A stretch of DNA of 64,000 bases from Pseudacidovorax sp. RU35E. GTDB taxonomy: Bacteria > Pseudomonadota > Gammaproteobacteria > Burkholderiales > Burkholderiaceae_C. Of this stretch, positions 11,261 to 20,600 are shown one piece after another. The notes beneath the pieces were generated by a model. It did no database searches. It saw only the letters and a list, made by a program, of their open reading frames with translations, and had not been told where the DNA came from. The DNA lies in NCBI RefSeq assembly GCF_900156165.1, contig NZ_FTMY01000002.1:372001-436000 (forward strand), read 5' to 3'. How positions within the stretch are numbered: the stretch's first letter is position 1; every line of letters begins with the position of its first letter. Both the position numbers and the translations under genes were made by a program.

Positions 11261-11901
11261 CAGTTGGTGGTCGACGGTGGGGTGATGAGGACTCGCCAGC
11301 GGCGGGTCCATCCTTCTGGTGTACAGGTCGGGGCCGGGGGCGTCGTCGACCCTGGGCACGGGTCGGGTGCCTTGCGCAGCACGGATTGCTGCCAGGCTTC
11401 GGCGCCTTCGACCAGGATGCCGGTCTGGGCCGACACCTGCGCGTCGCCCGAGAGGCCGCGCGCCGTCACCACGAAGCGCAGACCTCCTGCGCCGTCCGAA
11501 AGCCGCTGGGACAGGCACTGGCCCTGCCCCAGCAGACGGCCGCCTGGGCCGGCAATGCTCGTCGTGCGCAAACCCGCCGCGCCGACGCGCCAGGAGGACA
11601 GCCGGTTCCAGATCTGTTCTGCCTGGGCGGCGGAGAGGGGCGTCGGCTGCGGGGCCGCTCTCTCGTCGAGCACCGGCGCCATGACCAGCGCTTCGCACTG
11701 TCGCAGTGCGAAGCCCGCCGCTTCCTGGGCTTGGGTTGCGGTCAGCTGCGCCTGCAACTGGCGCGCAGAGACGATGGCGCCGCGCACCGCCAGGACGGCC
11801 GCGGCCGTCAGCACGGGCAGCAGTAGCAGCAGGACCACGAGGGCCTGGCCTCGCTGGCCCGGGCGGCGGGCAGGCCGGAGGCCCGGCCGGCAAGCGGTCA
11901 T
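11260..11901 (-). CDS. pilX: PilX-like minor pilin/pilus assembly protein
   Basis: A 213-residue protein whose N-terminus (GQRGQALVVLLLLLPVLTAAAVLAVR, residues about 13-38) matches the PilX pattern: a glycine-terminated leader and hydrophobic helix without the Glu5 of classical pilins. The rest has cysteines at LRQCEALV, GQGQCLSQ and DPCPGS. PilX-type pilins sit in the pilus-tip complex with PilV, PilW and FimU/FimT. ATG overlaps the pilW stop (ATGA). Identity rests on N-terminal pattern and position, as sequence outside the helix is poorly conserved. Confidence 0.72.
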   Translation of the reverse strand: MTACRPGLRPARRPGQRGQALVVLLLLLPVLTAAAVLAVRGAIVSARQLQAQLTATQAQEAAGFALRQCEALVMAPVLDERAAPQPTPLSAAQAEQIWNRLSSWRVGAAGLRTTSIAGPGGRLLGQGQCLSQRLSDGAGGLRFVVTARGLSGDAQVSAQTGILVEGAEAWQQSVLRKAPDPCPGSTTPPAPTCTPEGWTRRWRVLITPPSTTN

Positions 11902-12830
11902 GGGCGTGCCCCTGCGGCGTCGAGTGAGGGCCGCAGGGCGTGAAAGAAGACGGTGGTGCGAAAGCTGCGTCGTAGCCGCCCGTCGGTGGAGGGCTGCGTC
12001 TGGCCGTCGCAATCGACGTAGGGTTCGGGGCTCTGCTGCAGCGTGTTCACGGTCGATGCACTGCGCACCACGATGCACAGGCTCATGCCGATGACCCGGC
12101 GCCACCGGTCGGCCGCGCCGGCCAGAGCAGGGTCGTCCGCCCGCACATAGGCGGTGATCTGCCCCGGCTGCGGATCGCCGGGCTCCGGAAGCCGCGTCAC
12201 GGCGTACAGGACCCGCATGTCCTCGACCTGGCTCGCGATGGCCTGCTTGCTGCCCATCGTGCCGGCATCACGCATGCCGCGGCAGTACAGCGTGGGAATG
12301 CCGTCTTCGTCCGGCTCGATGAAGTAGCGCTGGTCGGCGAGGGGGTAGCGCACCGTGCTGTCGGCGCTGGAGGTCGCCCAGGCCGCGATGCCTTCGAGCA
12401 CGCAGTTGGAGGGCTGGTCGCTGTTGACGGGGACCGTGACGTGCGCATCTGCCTGGTGCCGGATCGCGAAGGCATGCGGGCGGACGTCGCCCGTGGACGC
12501 TTTGCAGGCCAGTGCGTCGAAGGCGGCGGCGGTGTCGGCGAAGGCGCTGGCGCAGCCTCGCACCGAAGGGCCCTGGAAATGCGCAGTGCCCTGAGCGTCG
12601 AGCTCCGACAGGCCGGCAAGCCGCAACTGCTGCGCGAGCAGATTCAACGTCATGGCGCCGTCGGTGTGCAACTGCACTTGCGCCGCGGTGCGGCGAACGG
12701 GCTGTCCGGTGCTCACGTAGACCTGGACCGCCAACAGCACCAGTGCGAGCCCGATGGCGGAGGACAGCAGCAACTCGACCAGGCTGAGGCCCGATTGCCG
12801 GGTTCGTCGGCGCGCTTGGGTGGGCGTCAC
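11898..12830 (-). CDS. pilW: PilW-like minor pilin
   Basis: A 310-residue prepilin with the type III leader pattern QSGLSLVELLLSSAIGLALV near residues 12-31 (Gly-Leu cleavage, Glu5 present). PilW proteins are the largest minor pilins, and the length fits. The start is taken as GTG at 12830 because it overlaps the pilV stop in a GTGA arrangement; a longer ATG-initiated frame would overlap pilV by 120 bases. The C-terminal half contains several cysteines (LYCRGM, SLCIVV, YVDCDGQ) that may form disulfides. Confidence 0.82.
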   Translation of the reverse strand: MTPTQARRRTRQSGLSLVELLLSSAIGLALVLLAVQVYVSTGQPVRRTAAQVQLHTDGAMTLNLLAQQLRLAGLSELDAQGTAHFQGPSVRGCASAFADTAAAFDALACKASTGDVRPHAFAIRHQADAHVTVPVNSDQPSNCVLEGIAAWATSSADSTVRYPLADQRYFIEPDEDGIPTLYCRGMRDAGTMGSKQAIASQVEDMRVLYAVTRLPEPGDPQPGQITAYVRADDPALAGAADRWRRVIGMSLCIVVRSASTVNTLQQSPEPYVDCDGQTQPSTDGRLRRSFRTTVFFHALRPSLDAAGARP

Positions 12831-13378
12831 AGGGCAAAGCGCTGGAACAGACAGACCTGCTCGGGTGCCGGGTTGCCCAACTCCGCCGGGCAATCGGCCT
12901 GGTTCGCGGCGCCCAGGCCTTCGTTGTACGACGCGGCAGGGCTCCACCACACCAGCCAGACCTGCAGGATCTGGACGCTGCCATCGGATGAGGTCTTCAC
13001 CTGTGCGCGAGCCTGCGGCAACTGTGCGGCTGATGCCGCCAGCAGGCTTCGCTGGTCCTGGGCGGCGACCCTTCGGGCCGCGTCGGCATCATCGGCAAGG
13101 TCTGCCACAGGCGCGCCTGCGGCGACTGGCACTTGGTCGAGCGCGAGCGCGTAGCGCCCTTCCAGGACACCCCTCGGATTCATGCGTGCGCGCTCGGCGT
13201 GGTCCTGCGCGATCAGCAAGGCCGCCGCGCGCTGCTGCGTGACGTGCAGTTGCTGGTAGGTGCGTGCGGCCAACTGCGCACCGCCAAGGGCCGCACCTGC
13301 TAGCAGGACCAGCGCGACCAGCACCTCGAGGAGCGAAAAGCCTCGCTCCTCGCGGCAGAGGAGCGTCGACGCCGCCAT
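12827..13378 (-). CDS. pilV: PilV-like minor pilin
   Basis: A 183-residue prepilin with leader and helix EERGFSLLEVLVALVLLAGAALGG near residues 10-33, giving a Gly-Phe cleavage site with Glu5. The following TYQQLHVTQQRAAALLIAQDHAERARMNP pattern (a helix ending in R-x-R-x-N-P) is typical of PilV. ATG at 13378 overlaps the upstream stop by one base; an immediately preceding in-frame GTG is an alternative start. It is the second of five adjacent prepilin genes. Confidence 0.82.
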   Translation of the reverse strand: MAASTLLCREERGFSLLEVLVALVLLAGAALGGAQLAARTYQQLHVTQQRAAALLIAQDHAERARMNPRGVLEGRYALALDQVPVAAGAPVADLADDADAARRVAAQDQRSLLAASAAQLPQARAQVKTSSDGSVQILQVWLVWWSPAASYNEGLGAANQADCPAELGNPAPEQVCLFQRFAL

Positions 13379-13911
13379 CACGCGCCCGTGACCAGCCTGG
13401 CCCGGCCGATCCGATTGAGCACGAGCCTGCGTACCGGCACCTCCGGATGGGCAGAGGTGATCGCCAGGCTCGTTGGCGTGCTGTTCAGCAAGCCGTTGGG
13501 CAGGAACACGAGCCGCTGCGTGCTGCCACTCGCCGCGGCGATGCGCGTCAGTCCCGGCAAGCGAGGCTGCACGTGCAGGAGCGGCTCGTCGCTGCCGCGC
13601 AGGCCGTTGCCGTCCCGATCGGAAAAGACGATCCAGCCGGCGCTCCAATCGGTGGAGGCGAGGCAGCCGATGCCGTCGGCACTGACGCAGAGGGTGGCAC
13701 GGGCCGAGGTCCGCAGCGCATGGACACGGGCCAGGTCGAGGCTTTCGCGAAGCGCCTGGCCGGCCCGGCTGCTTTGCCAGTCGCGCAACCACCTGGCCAC
13801 GTTGGGCATGGCGACCGTGGTCGCCATCGTCATGACGGCAAGGCAGATCAGCGCTTCGACGAGTGAGAAGCCCCGCGTTCGCGCCGCTCGCGCGATTCTT
13901 TTTCTTTGCAT
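13378..13911 (-). CDS. fimT: FimT/GspH-like pseudopilin
   Basis: A 177-residue prepilin with TRGFSLVEALICLAVMTMATTVAMPN near residues 12-37 and the FimT/GspH C-terminal domain: ARVHALRTSARATLCVS, WSAGWIVFSDRDGNG, LVFLPNG. FimT/FimU-type pilins belong to the pilus-priming tip complex; some FimT proteins bind DNA during natural transformation, but whether this one does is unknown. It is the first gene of the prepilin group and has 175 non-coding bases upstream towards nrdR. The start has only a G-run as ribosome-binding site. Confidence 0.82.
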   Translation of the reverse strand: MQRKRIARAARTRGFSLVEALICLAVMTMATTVAMPNVARWLRDWQSSRAGQALRESLDLARVHALRTSARATLCVSADGIGCLASTDWSAGWIVFSDRDGNGLRGSDEPLLHVQPRLPGLTRIAAASGSTQRLVFLPNGLLNSTPTSLAITSAHPEVPVRRLVLNRIGRARLVTGA

Positions 13912-14013
13912 GTTGCGCCCCCCTCGGCCCGTTCTGGGCGCCATGGTAGGCAGGCGAAATCGTCGCGAATCGGCTGTCCGCCGGCGGCGCACCGAATCGC
14001 GCGTGCAAAGGCG

Positions 14014-14038
14014 AAAAAATTCCGGAAAAGCGGCCGGA
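14014..14038 (-). terminator. Weak intrinsic terminator candidate between nrdR and fimT
   Basis: In the minus-strand direction a TCCGG/CCGGA stem with an 8-base loop is followed by ATTTTTT. The stem is only 5 bp, so it may be leaky or fortuitous. If real it would separate glyA-nrdR from the pilin-rib string. Confidence 0.35.
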
Positions 14039-14086
14039 TTCGGGCAGGGGGATTGCCGCTGCGGCGGCAGCCCGGTTGGCGGGGGG

Positions 14087-14530
14087 TCAGATGTCCCGCA
14101 GCAGGCGGCGGAATTCCTCGACGTCCTCGAAGCTGCGGTACACCGACGCGAAGCGCACGTAGGCCACCTTGTCCAGACGCTGCAGCTCGTGCATGACGAG
14201 TTCGCCAAGCTTGCTGGACTCGATCTCGCGCAGCCCGCCAGAGAGCAGCTTCTGCTCGATGCGCATCAGGGCCTCGTCGATCTGCTGCACGCTCACGGGC
14301 CGCTTGCGCAGCGCCAGCATCATCGATGCGCGCACCTTGGCCGGCTCGTAGTCGGCGCGGCTGCCATCCTTCTTGACGACGGCGGGAAAGTTGACGTCCG
14401 GCCGCTCGTAGGTGGTGAAGCGCTTCTCGCAGCCGCCGCACTGGCGGCGGCGGCGGACGAAGTCACCGTCTTCCGAGATGCGGGTCTCGACGACCTGCGT
14501 CTCGGCGTGGCCGCAGAAGGGGCATTTCAT
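14087..14530 (-). CDS. nrdR: Transcriptional repressor NrdR
   Basis: A 147-residue ATP/dATP-sensing repressor of ribonucleotide reductase genes. The N-terminal zinc ribbon has C3/C6 and C31/C34, followed by [10 protein letters not shown] and an ATP-cone domain ([29 protein letters not shown]). Length is typical. It lies 15 bases after glyA on the same strand, a pairing common in proteobacteria. Confidence 0.96.
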   Translation of the reverse strand: MKCPFCGHAETQVVETRISEDGDFVRRRRQCGGCEKRFTTYERPDVNFPAVVKKDGSRADYEPAKVRASMMLALRKRPVSVQQIDEALMRIEQKLLSGGLREIESSKLGELVMHELQRLDKVAYVRFASVYRSFEDVEEFRRLLRDI

Positions 14531-14545
14531 GCGGCCTGGCCTGTC

Positions 14546-15790
14546 TCAGCGGTAGACCGGGAAGCGGCTGGTCAGCGCAGCCACCTTGGCGCGCACGGCC
14601 TCGATGTTGGCGGCGTCGCGAGGGTTGTCCAGCACGTCGGCGATCAGGTGGGCCGTGGCGCGGGCCTCCTCGTCCTTGAAGCCGCGGGTGGTCATGGCCG
14701 GGGTGCCGACGCGCACGCCGCTCGTCACGAAGGGCTTCTCGGGATCGTTGGGGATCGCGTTCTTGTTGATGGTCATGTGGGCGCTGCCCAGCACAGCCTC
14801 GGCTTCCTTGCCGGTGATGCCTTTGGCGCGCAGGTCGACCAGCATGACGTGGCTCTCGGTACGGCCGCTCACGATGCGCAGGCCGCGCGAGGTCAGCGTC
14901 TCGGCCACGATCTGCGCGTTCTTGACCACCTGCTGCTGGTAGGCCTTAAACTCGGGCGTCAGTGCTTCCTTGAAGGCGACGGCCTTCGCGGCGATGACGT
15001 GCATCAGCGGGCCGCCCTGCAGGCCCGGGAAGATGGCGCTGTTGATCGCCTTCTCATGCTCGGCCTTCATCAGGATGAAGCCGCCGCGCGGACCGCGCAG
15101 GCTCTTGTGGGTGGTGGAGGTCACCACATCGGCATGCGGCACCGGGTTGGGGTACACGCCCGCGGCGATCAGGCCGGCGTAGTGGGCCATGTCGACCATG
15201 AAGATGGCGCCGACGTCCTTGGCCACCTTGGCGAAACGTTCGAAGTCGATACGCAGGCTATAAGCCGAGGCACCGGCCACGATCAGCTTGGGCTTGGACT
15301 CGTGGGCCTTGCGCTCCATCGCGTCGTAGTCGATCTCTTCCTTGTCGTTCAGGCCGTACGAGACGACGTTGAACCACTTGCCTGACATGTTCAGCGGCAT
15401 GCCGTGGGTGAGGTGGCCGCCTTCGGCCAGGCTCATGCCCATGATGGTGTCGCCGGGCTTGAGGAAGGCCAGGAACACGGCCTCGTTGGCGGAGGCGCCG
15501 CAGTGCGGTTGCACGTTGGCGGCGTCGGCGCCGAAGAGCTGCTTGATGCGGTCGATGGCCAACTGCTCGGCGACGTCGACGTATTCGCAGCCGCCGTAGT
15601 AGCGCTTGCCCGGGTAGCCTTCTGCGTACTTGTTGGTGAGCTGCGAGCCCTGGGCGGCCATGACGGCCGGCGAGGCGTAGTTCTCGCTGGCGATCAGCTC
15701 GATGTGGTCTTCCTGGCGCTGCGTCTCGGCCAGGATGGCGGCGTACAGCTCGGGATCGGTCTCTTGGACCAGGATATTGCGTTGGTACAT
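14546..15790 (-). CDS. glyA: Serine hydroxymethyltransferase
   Basis: A 414-residue PLP enzyme that interconverts serine and glycine with tetrahydrofolate, the main source of one-carbon units. Visible motifs: [12 protein letters not shown] near 30-41, [17 protein letters not shown] near 50-66, and the PLP-lysine segment [16 protein letters not shown]. The ATG at 15790 has AAGGAC about seven bases upstream and gives the standard family length; an open extension upstream is not conserved. It heads the long minus-strand string. Confidence 0.97.
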   Translation of the reverse strand: MYQRNILVQETDPELYAAILAETQRQEDHIELIASENYASPAVMAAQGSQLTNKYAEGYPGKRYYGGCEYVDVAEQLAIDRIKQLFGADAANVQPHCGASANEAVFLAFLKPGDTIMGMSLAEGGHLTHGMPLNMSGKWFNVVSYGLNDKEEIDYDAMERKAHESKPKLIVAGASAYSLRIDFERFAKVAKDVGAIFMVDMAHYAGLIAAGVYPNPVPHADVVTSTTHKSLRGPRGGFILMKAEHEKAINSAIFPGLQGGPLMHVIAAKAVAFKEALTPEFKAYQQQVVKNAQIVAETLTSRGLRIVSGRTESHVMLVDLRAKGITGKEAEAVLGSAHMTINKNAIPNDPEKPFVTSGVRVGTPAMTTRGFKDEEARATAHLIADVLDNPRDAANIEAVRAKVAALTSRFPVYR

Positions 15791-16031
15791 GGCAGTCCTT
15801 CGAAGAAGAGGGACCTTGCGGCTTCGGATCCGGCAAGGGCTGCCCAGGCGAACGGCTGATCGCCCCGGCGCGAACCGCGGGCGGTGCGCTTCCCAGTGGT
15901 CATCCACGTCAGCGCCGGCTCGCCTCGCGGGGAGGGGCCGCGCCTATCGCCAGTCGCGCACCGCCGGAGTGTAGCCGAGGCCTGGCAGCACTTTTCGCAT
16001 CAGGGAGGCCGGGGCGAGGTGTTCGCCAATG

Positions 16032-16062
16032 AAAAAGGCGCCTCTTGCAGGAGGCGCCTTTT
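16032..16062 (-). terminator. Intrinsic terminator of the lytic transglycosylase gene
   Basis: A perfect 12-bp inverted repeat (arms 16033-16044 and 16051-16062, loop TTGCAG) with a GGCGCCTC core, flanked by A and T tracts. It lies 20 bases after the transglycosylase stop and gives a U-run on the minus strand. Confidence 0.85.
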
Positions 16063-16081
16063 CTATGCCGAAGTGCAGCAA

Positions 16082-16975
16082 TTAGAGGGCGGGCTGTTCC
16101 AGCAGGGCCACTGTCGCCGGAGGGCGGGTGGTCGGCTTGGGCTCATCCGCGGGGGCAACCACCGGAATCGGCTGGGTTCGCTGCGGTGGCTGGGTGGGCA
16201 TCGCTGCCGGAGGCGGTGTGCTGGCGGCCGGCGCAGGCGGCGTAAAGATGGGTACGTTTCGACCATTGGCGACCTGGCGCAGCCGGTCGTGCTCGGCCAT
16301 CACCTTGACGGTGTAGCCGCCGTCGTCGCCCAGATTGGCGGCGCCGACGTAATAGCGCAATCCGCCTTCGAGCGAGCCGGCACGGGCGATGCACTCCTGC
16401 AGAACCTTCACACCGACACGCAGATTGGTGATGGGGTCGAAGGCTGCCAGCGTGCCGCCCGCCGGCTCGTACTTGTCACCATGGACGCGGGTCATCACCT
16501 GCATCAGGCCCTGTGCGCCGACCGGGCTCTGTGCGAAGGGATTGAAGCTCGATTCGACGGCCATGATGGCCAGGATCAGCGTCGGATCGAGCTTAGTCTG
16601 CCGCCCGATGTCGTAGGCCTCGGCCACCAGCACGCTCAGAGGCTCGGCGGCCACCTTGTATTTGCGGCTGAGCCAGTAGGCCACGGCCGCCTGGGGACGG
16701 GGCAGTTCTTCGGGGCGTGCCGCGGTGGCGCGCTCCACGGCGTTGGGTGCCGGATCGGTGGGGGCCGGCGCCGGCTTGCGAGATTCGACCCACGCGGCCA
16801 GCCGCTCTTCGCCAACCTGTTGCAGGTCGGGGCGGGCGGCCAATGCTACGACGACGAACACGAGCGCGAGCCCGATCAGCGCGAAGCCGTTGTGGACGAT
16901 CTCGAAGAAACCATCGGCTACGTCGCTGGCAAAGGTTCGCAACCCCTGCATGCCAGCCCGCAAGACCTGATTCAT
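16082..16975 (-). CDS. Membrane-anchored lytic transglycosylase, SLT domain
   Basis: A 297-residue murein lyase. A single transmembrane helix (about 31-47) anchors it to the inner membrane with the catalytic domain in the periplasm; there is no clear cleavage site. The SLT/Slt70-like domain starts near 110: AIMAVESSFNPFAQ with the catalytic glutamate at E141, then GAQGLMQVM, NLRVGVKVLQECI and GGLRYYVGAANLG. The last 60 residues are a Pro/Thr/Ala tail. It cleaves between MurNAc and GlcNAc with 1,6-anhydro formation. The start has AAGGAAAG upstream. It is monocistronic, with its own consensus promoter about 200 bases upstream and a strong terminator. Confidence 0.88.
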   Translation of the reverse strand: MNQVLRAGMQGLRTFASDVADGFFEIVHNGFALIGLALVFVVVALAARPDLQQVGEERLAAWVESRKPAPAPTDPAPNAVERATAARPEELPRPQAAVAYWLSRKYKVAAEPLSVLVAEAYDIGRQTKLDPTLILAIMAVESSFNPFAQSPVGAQGLMQVMTRVHGDKYEPAGGTLAAFDPITNLRVGVKVLQECIARAGSLEGGLRYYVGAANLGDDGGYTVKVMAEHDRLRQVANGRNVPIFTPPAPAASTPPPAAMPTQPPQRTQPIPVVAPADEPKPTTRPPATVALLEQPAL

Positions 16976-17182
16976 TCGCTACTTTCCTTTCTCTGCGAAC
17001 TCCAAGGCTGCGAGTCGTGCACCGATGTGCCGACTGCCTCGAACGATCGCGTGAAGCGGCGAGGAACAGGTCCGTGCATGGATACAAGGTGCACGGGCGT
17101 CCTGACTTCGCCAGAGAGGCCGGACCTGGGAAGTCCGGAAGAGGGCCCGGGTAGTAGGACTGCGGGAGCCCGGGCAGCGCGC

Positions 17183-17211
17183 ATTCTAGGAACCGTCAAA
17201 TACACGGTCAA
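17183..17211 (-). promoter_or_regulatory. Sigma-70 promoter for the lytic transglycosylase gene
   Basis: On the minus strand TTGACC (17206-17211) and TAGAAT (17183-17188) are separated by exactly 17 bases, each matching 5 of 6 consensus positions. Transcription would begin near 17176, giving a leader of about 200 nt with several short inverted repeats. Confidence 0.7.
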
Positions 17212-17293
17212 GAATATCGTTTTAGTTCTTTATGCTAAAGAGCGCCTTAAGACTCCACCTATGGCGCTCACCTGATTCATCGTTCGACTTCAT

Positions 17294-17322
17294 TTGCCAT
17301 GGCCTGCCTCGCGGCCTAATCT
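17294..17322 (+). promoter_or_regulatory. Candidate promoter of the structured RNA
   Basis: TTGCCA (17294-17299) and TAATCT (17317-17322) with a 17-base spacer. The -35 matches 5 of 6 positions, the -10 only 3 of 6. The predicted start, about 17329, falls on the first hairpin of the adjacent structured region, which is the main reason for calling it. Confidence 0.4.
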
Positions 17323-17327
17323 GCAGC

Positions 17328-17525
17328 CGTCTGCATCGCAGACGCTCCGCCGGAAGTGCTCGCGCGGGACTCCGTCCCGCGGGGTGCCCCGGCCTCTTTG
17401 GCGGCAATCTCTTGCCGCCCGTGCGCTGGGAACCATCTTCTTCCCGCGCCAAAAAGACGGAAGCGGCCTGGGGCCCACCGTCGAGCCCGGTGGGCCTGCG
17501 CAAGCGGCCCCCGGGCTTTTTCTTT
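17328..17525 (+). ncRNA. Candidate structured small RNA or leader, family unknown
   Basis: About 200 bases packed with inverted repeats. Hairpins with complementary arms are CGTCTGC/GCAGACG (17328-17344), GCGGGAC/GTCCCGC (17364-17380), GGCGGCAA/TTGCCGCC (17400-17419) and GCGC..GGGAA/TTCCC..GCGC (17423-17449). The 3' end is a branched element ending in TTTTTCTTT. CCGTCT (17327-17332) can alternatively pair with AGACGG (17455-17460), enclosing the middle hairpins and competing with the first. No long open frame fits. I checked it against what I remember of 6S, RNase P, tmRNA, SRP RNA and common riboswitches and found no match. It could be a free small RNA or an attenuated leader of the downstream DUF748 gene. 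Confidence 0.5.
17466..17525 (+). terminator. Branched intrinsic terminator
   Basis: Outer stem GCCTGGGG (17466-17473) pairs with CCCCGGGC (17509-17516), with one G-U pair. It encloses a 7-bp hairpin CCCACCG/CGGTGGG and a small CTGC-GCAA-GCGG hairpin with a GNRA-type loop. TTTTTCTTT follows immediately. It lies 105 bases before the DUF748 start codon. Confidence 0.65.
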
Positions 17526-17629
17526 GGGGCGCCGTCGCGGTGGGCGCTCAGCGCTGCAGGCCGATGCGCTGCAGCGTGACAGGGGCCGTGGTGCGCTGGA
17601 GCTGCCAGCCATTGCGGCACACTCCAGCC

Positions 17630-20600
17630 ATGAATCTTTCCGCAATCAAGCGCGGCCGCTGGCTGCAGCGGGCGGGCGCGGCTGTCGCCGGGGTGTTGCT
17701 GCTCTGGCTGCTGCTCTGGGCAGCCGTGCCGCCGCTGCTGAAATGGCAGGTGCAGAAGCAGGCATCCTCGTTGTTGGGGCGGGATGTCACAGTGGGCGCC
17801 GTGCGGTTCCGCCCGTGGACGCTGGAACTGTCGCTGTCGGACGTGGTGATCGCCGGCACTGACGGCGCGCAGCCACTCTTGAGCGTGAGGCGGCTTTACG
17901 CCGATGCCGAACTGCAGTCGCTCGTGCGCCTGGCACCGGTGATCGACGCATTGCGCATCGAGCAGCCCGTGCTTCGCCTGACCCGGCGCGAGGACGGCAC
18001 ACTGGACATTGAGGACGTGGTGCGCAAGCTGAGCTCGCCCGCGCAGGCCAAGCCCCCGGGCGAGCCCGCGCGCTTCGTGCTCTACAACCTGGCGATCCAG
18101 GGCGGGCACGTCGACCTGGACGACCAGTTGGCCAAGCGGCAGCACGTGATCGACGGGCTGGATGTCGACGTGCCTTTCCTCAGCAGCCTGGCCTCCAAGC
18201 GCGAGGTGGAAGTCGAGCCGCGGCTGGCCTTCACCCTCAATGGCAGCCGCTTCGACTCGTCGGGGGCTTCACAGCCCTTTGCCGCCTCCCGGAAGACGGC
18301 GGTGCAGCTGCATGTCGCCGGTCTGGACCTCGCCCCGTACCTTGCCTACGTTCCACCGGGTCTGCCGGTGAGCTTGCAGTCGGGCGTCGTGGATCTGGAC
18401 CTGCGGGCCGACTTCGAAAGGTCCGACCATGCCTCGCTCAGGCTGTCCGGGTCCGTGCAGGTCAAAGGCGCCAGGGCGGCGGATGCCCGTGGCGCGGAAC
18501 TGATCAGGCTCGACGGGCTGAAGGTGGTGCTGGCCGACGTCCGGCCATTGGAGCGGCAGGTGCACCTGTCGTCGGTCGAGGTCGATGCGCCCACGCTGGC
18601 GGCGCGGCGCGATGCGCAGGGCCGCATCAACTTGTTGCTCACCGACGGCCGCACGCCGGCACCGGAGACCGCCCGGACCGCGCGAACGCCTACGCCGGCC
18701 GCATCCGCGCCCGTGCCCAGCACGGCAGCCGCGCCGACGCCCGGGTGGGCGGTGCGCGTCGACCACGTCGCGGTGCGCGAAGGCCATGTGGCCTGGCACG
18801 ACGATTCCGTGGCGCCGGCCGCGGTTGTCGACGTCACCCACCTGGGCCTGACGGTCGACGATGCAGCGTGGCCTGCGGCGCAACCCGCGAAGTTTGCAGG
18901 AGAGATGCGGGTGGCGCGTGGGCAGTTGCGCTTCGAGGGGCAGGGCAGTCCCACGGCAGTCAGGGCGCAACTTGAGGCGAACGACATTCCCCTTTCGCTG
19001 GCGGCGCCCTATTTGGCATCGACGCTCAATCCGGCGGTCGACGGGCGTCTGGGCGGCCGGCTCGGTCTGCAGTGGTCGCCCGATGCTTTGCTGCTCACGG
19101 CCGAACGTGTGACGCTCGACAGTCTGTCGCTGACCGATGGCAAGACCGCTCTGGCTGCAGTCGGCCACTTCGAGGTGCGGGATGCGCGGGTGGACCTCAA
19201 GGCACGGGCGCTGGATATCGGCAGCCTGGCGGCCACCCAGCCGCGGGTGCGGGTGGAGCGGGACGAAGAACAGCGCTGGATGTACCAGCGCTGGTTGCGC
19301 ACGCCGGATGCCGCCGCGGCGCCAGTGGCCCAGCCGCGGCAGCCGCAGGGCGAACCGCCCCCACCGTGGAAATTGCGCATCGCTGCGCTGTCTGTCGACG
19401 GCGGCGATGTCGAGTTCGTCGACCGCGCTCAGGTCGGTGCGCTGGTCGAGGTAAAGCTCGCAGACTTGCGCCTGCGAGGGCGCGATGTCGATCCTGCTTC
19501 TGCCGCTGCTTCACCGCTCGAATTGGCGGGCCGCATCATGGCGGGGACGCGGGCGGAGCCCGGCCGCTTCGACTTCGAGGGCACGCTTGCCCTGGCACCG
19601 GTGGCGCTGGCCGGCCGGCTGGAGGCCACAGGGTTGCCGGTCCATGCCTTCCAGCCCTATTACGGTCAGTCGCTCAATGTGGATGTGCGGCGTGCCTTTG
19701 CCTCCTATCGCGGAACGGTTTCGGCTGCGGTGCAGCCCACGGGCGTCCAGGCCAAGCTGAGCGGCGACCTGTCCGTCGACGACCTGCGGGTGGACAGCAT
19801 GGCCTTGACCGTTGGCAGTCCCACGACCACGCAAGCGCCCCAGGCGGCACGCGGCGAACGTCTGCTGCGTTGGAAGACCCTGGCGCTGCGCGGCTTCGAG
19901 CTCGACCAGCGCCCGCGCTCGGCGCTCCGGCTCGATGTGCGCGAGACCACGCTCACCGATGCGTTCGCGCGGATCATCGTGCAGCCGTCCGGTCGCCTGA
20001 ACCTACAGGCGATCACCCGCAAGGGTCAGCAGGAGAGCGAGCGTGCCGCCGCCGAGCGGCCGGCGGCACGGACAGCGGCTGCGGCTGGCGGCGCCAGTGC
20101 GTCCACCAACGCGGGGGGCGGGGATGCCGCGCCGCCGACGGCCCCACCTGTGGCGGCGGAGGCCTCGGCGGGCCCAGCGCCCGTCGTCCGCTTCGGCCCG
20201 ATCAGCGTCGTCAATGCGCGCGTGGACTTTTCGGACCTGTTTGTGCAGCCGAACTATTCGGCAGACCTGACCGAACTGACCGGCCGGCTCAGCGCCTTCT
20301 CCTCCGAGCCCGCCGATGGGGGCCGCCCGGCCCTCGCCGACCTGGAACTGCGCGGCAAGGCGCAGCAGACGGCGTCGCTAGAGATCCTCGGCAAGCTGAA
20401 CCCGTTGGCCAAACCGCTGGAACTGGACATCGCGGCCAAGGTGCGCGACCTGGAGTTGGCCCCGCTGTCGCCCTATTCGATCCGCTATGCGGGCCACGGC
20501 ATCGAGCGCGGCAAGATGAGCGTGGACGTCCGCTACCAAGTTGCGCCGGATGGCCGCCTGACCGCCACCAACAAGCTGGTGCTCAATCAACTGGCGTTCG

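Noticed and set aside
15791-16031. Glycine or folate riboswitch upstream of glyA
   Set aside because: I could not find the conserved cores in the 240-base leader; only unstructured GC-rich sequence is apparent.
17328-17525. 6S RNA, RNase P RNA, tmRNA or SRP RNA
   Set aside because: The conserved cores I know for these (for example the GGAAGGAAGCAGCC SRP loop, the GAGGAAAGTCCGG of RNase P, the tRNA-like ends of tmRNA) are absent, and the fold is several separate hairpins rather than one long 6S-like helix.
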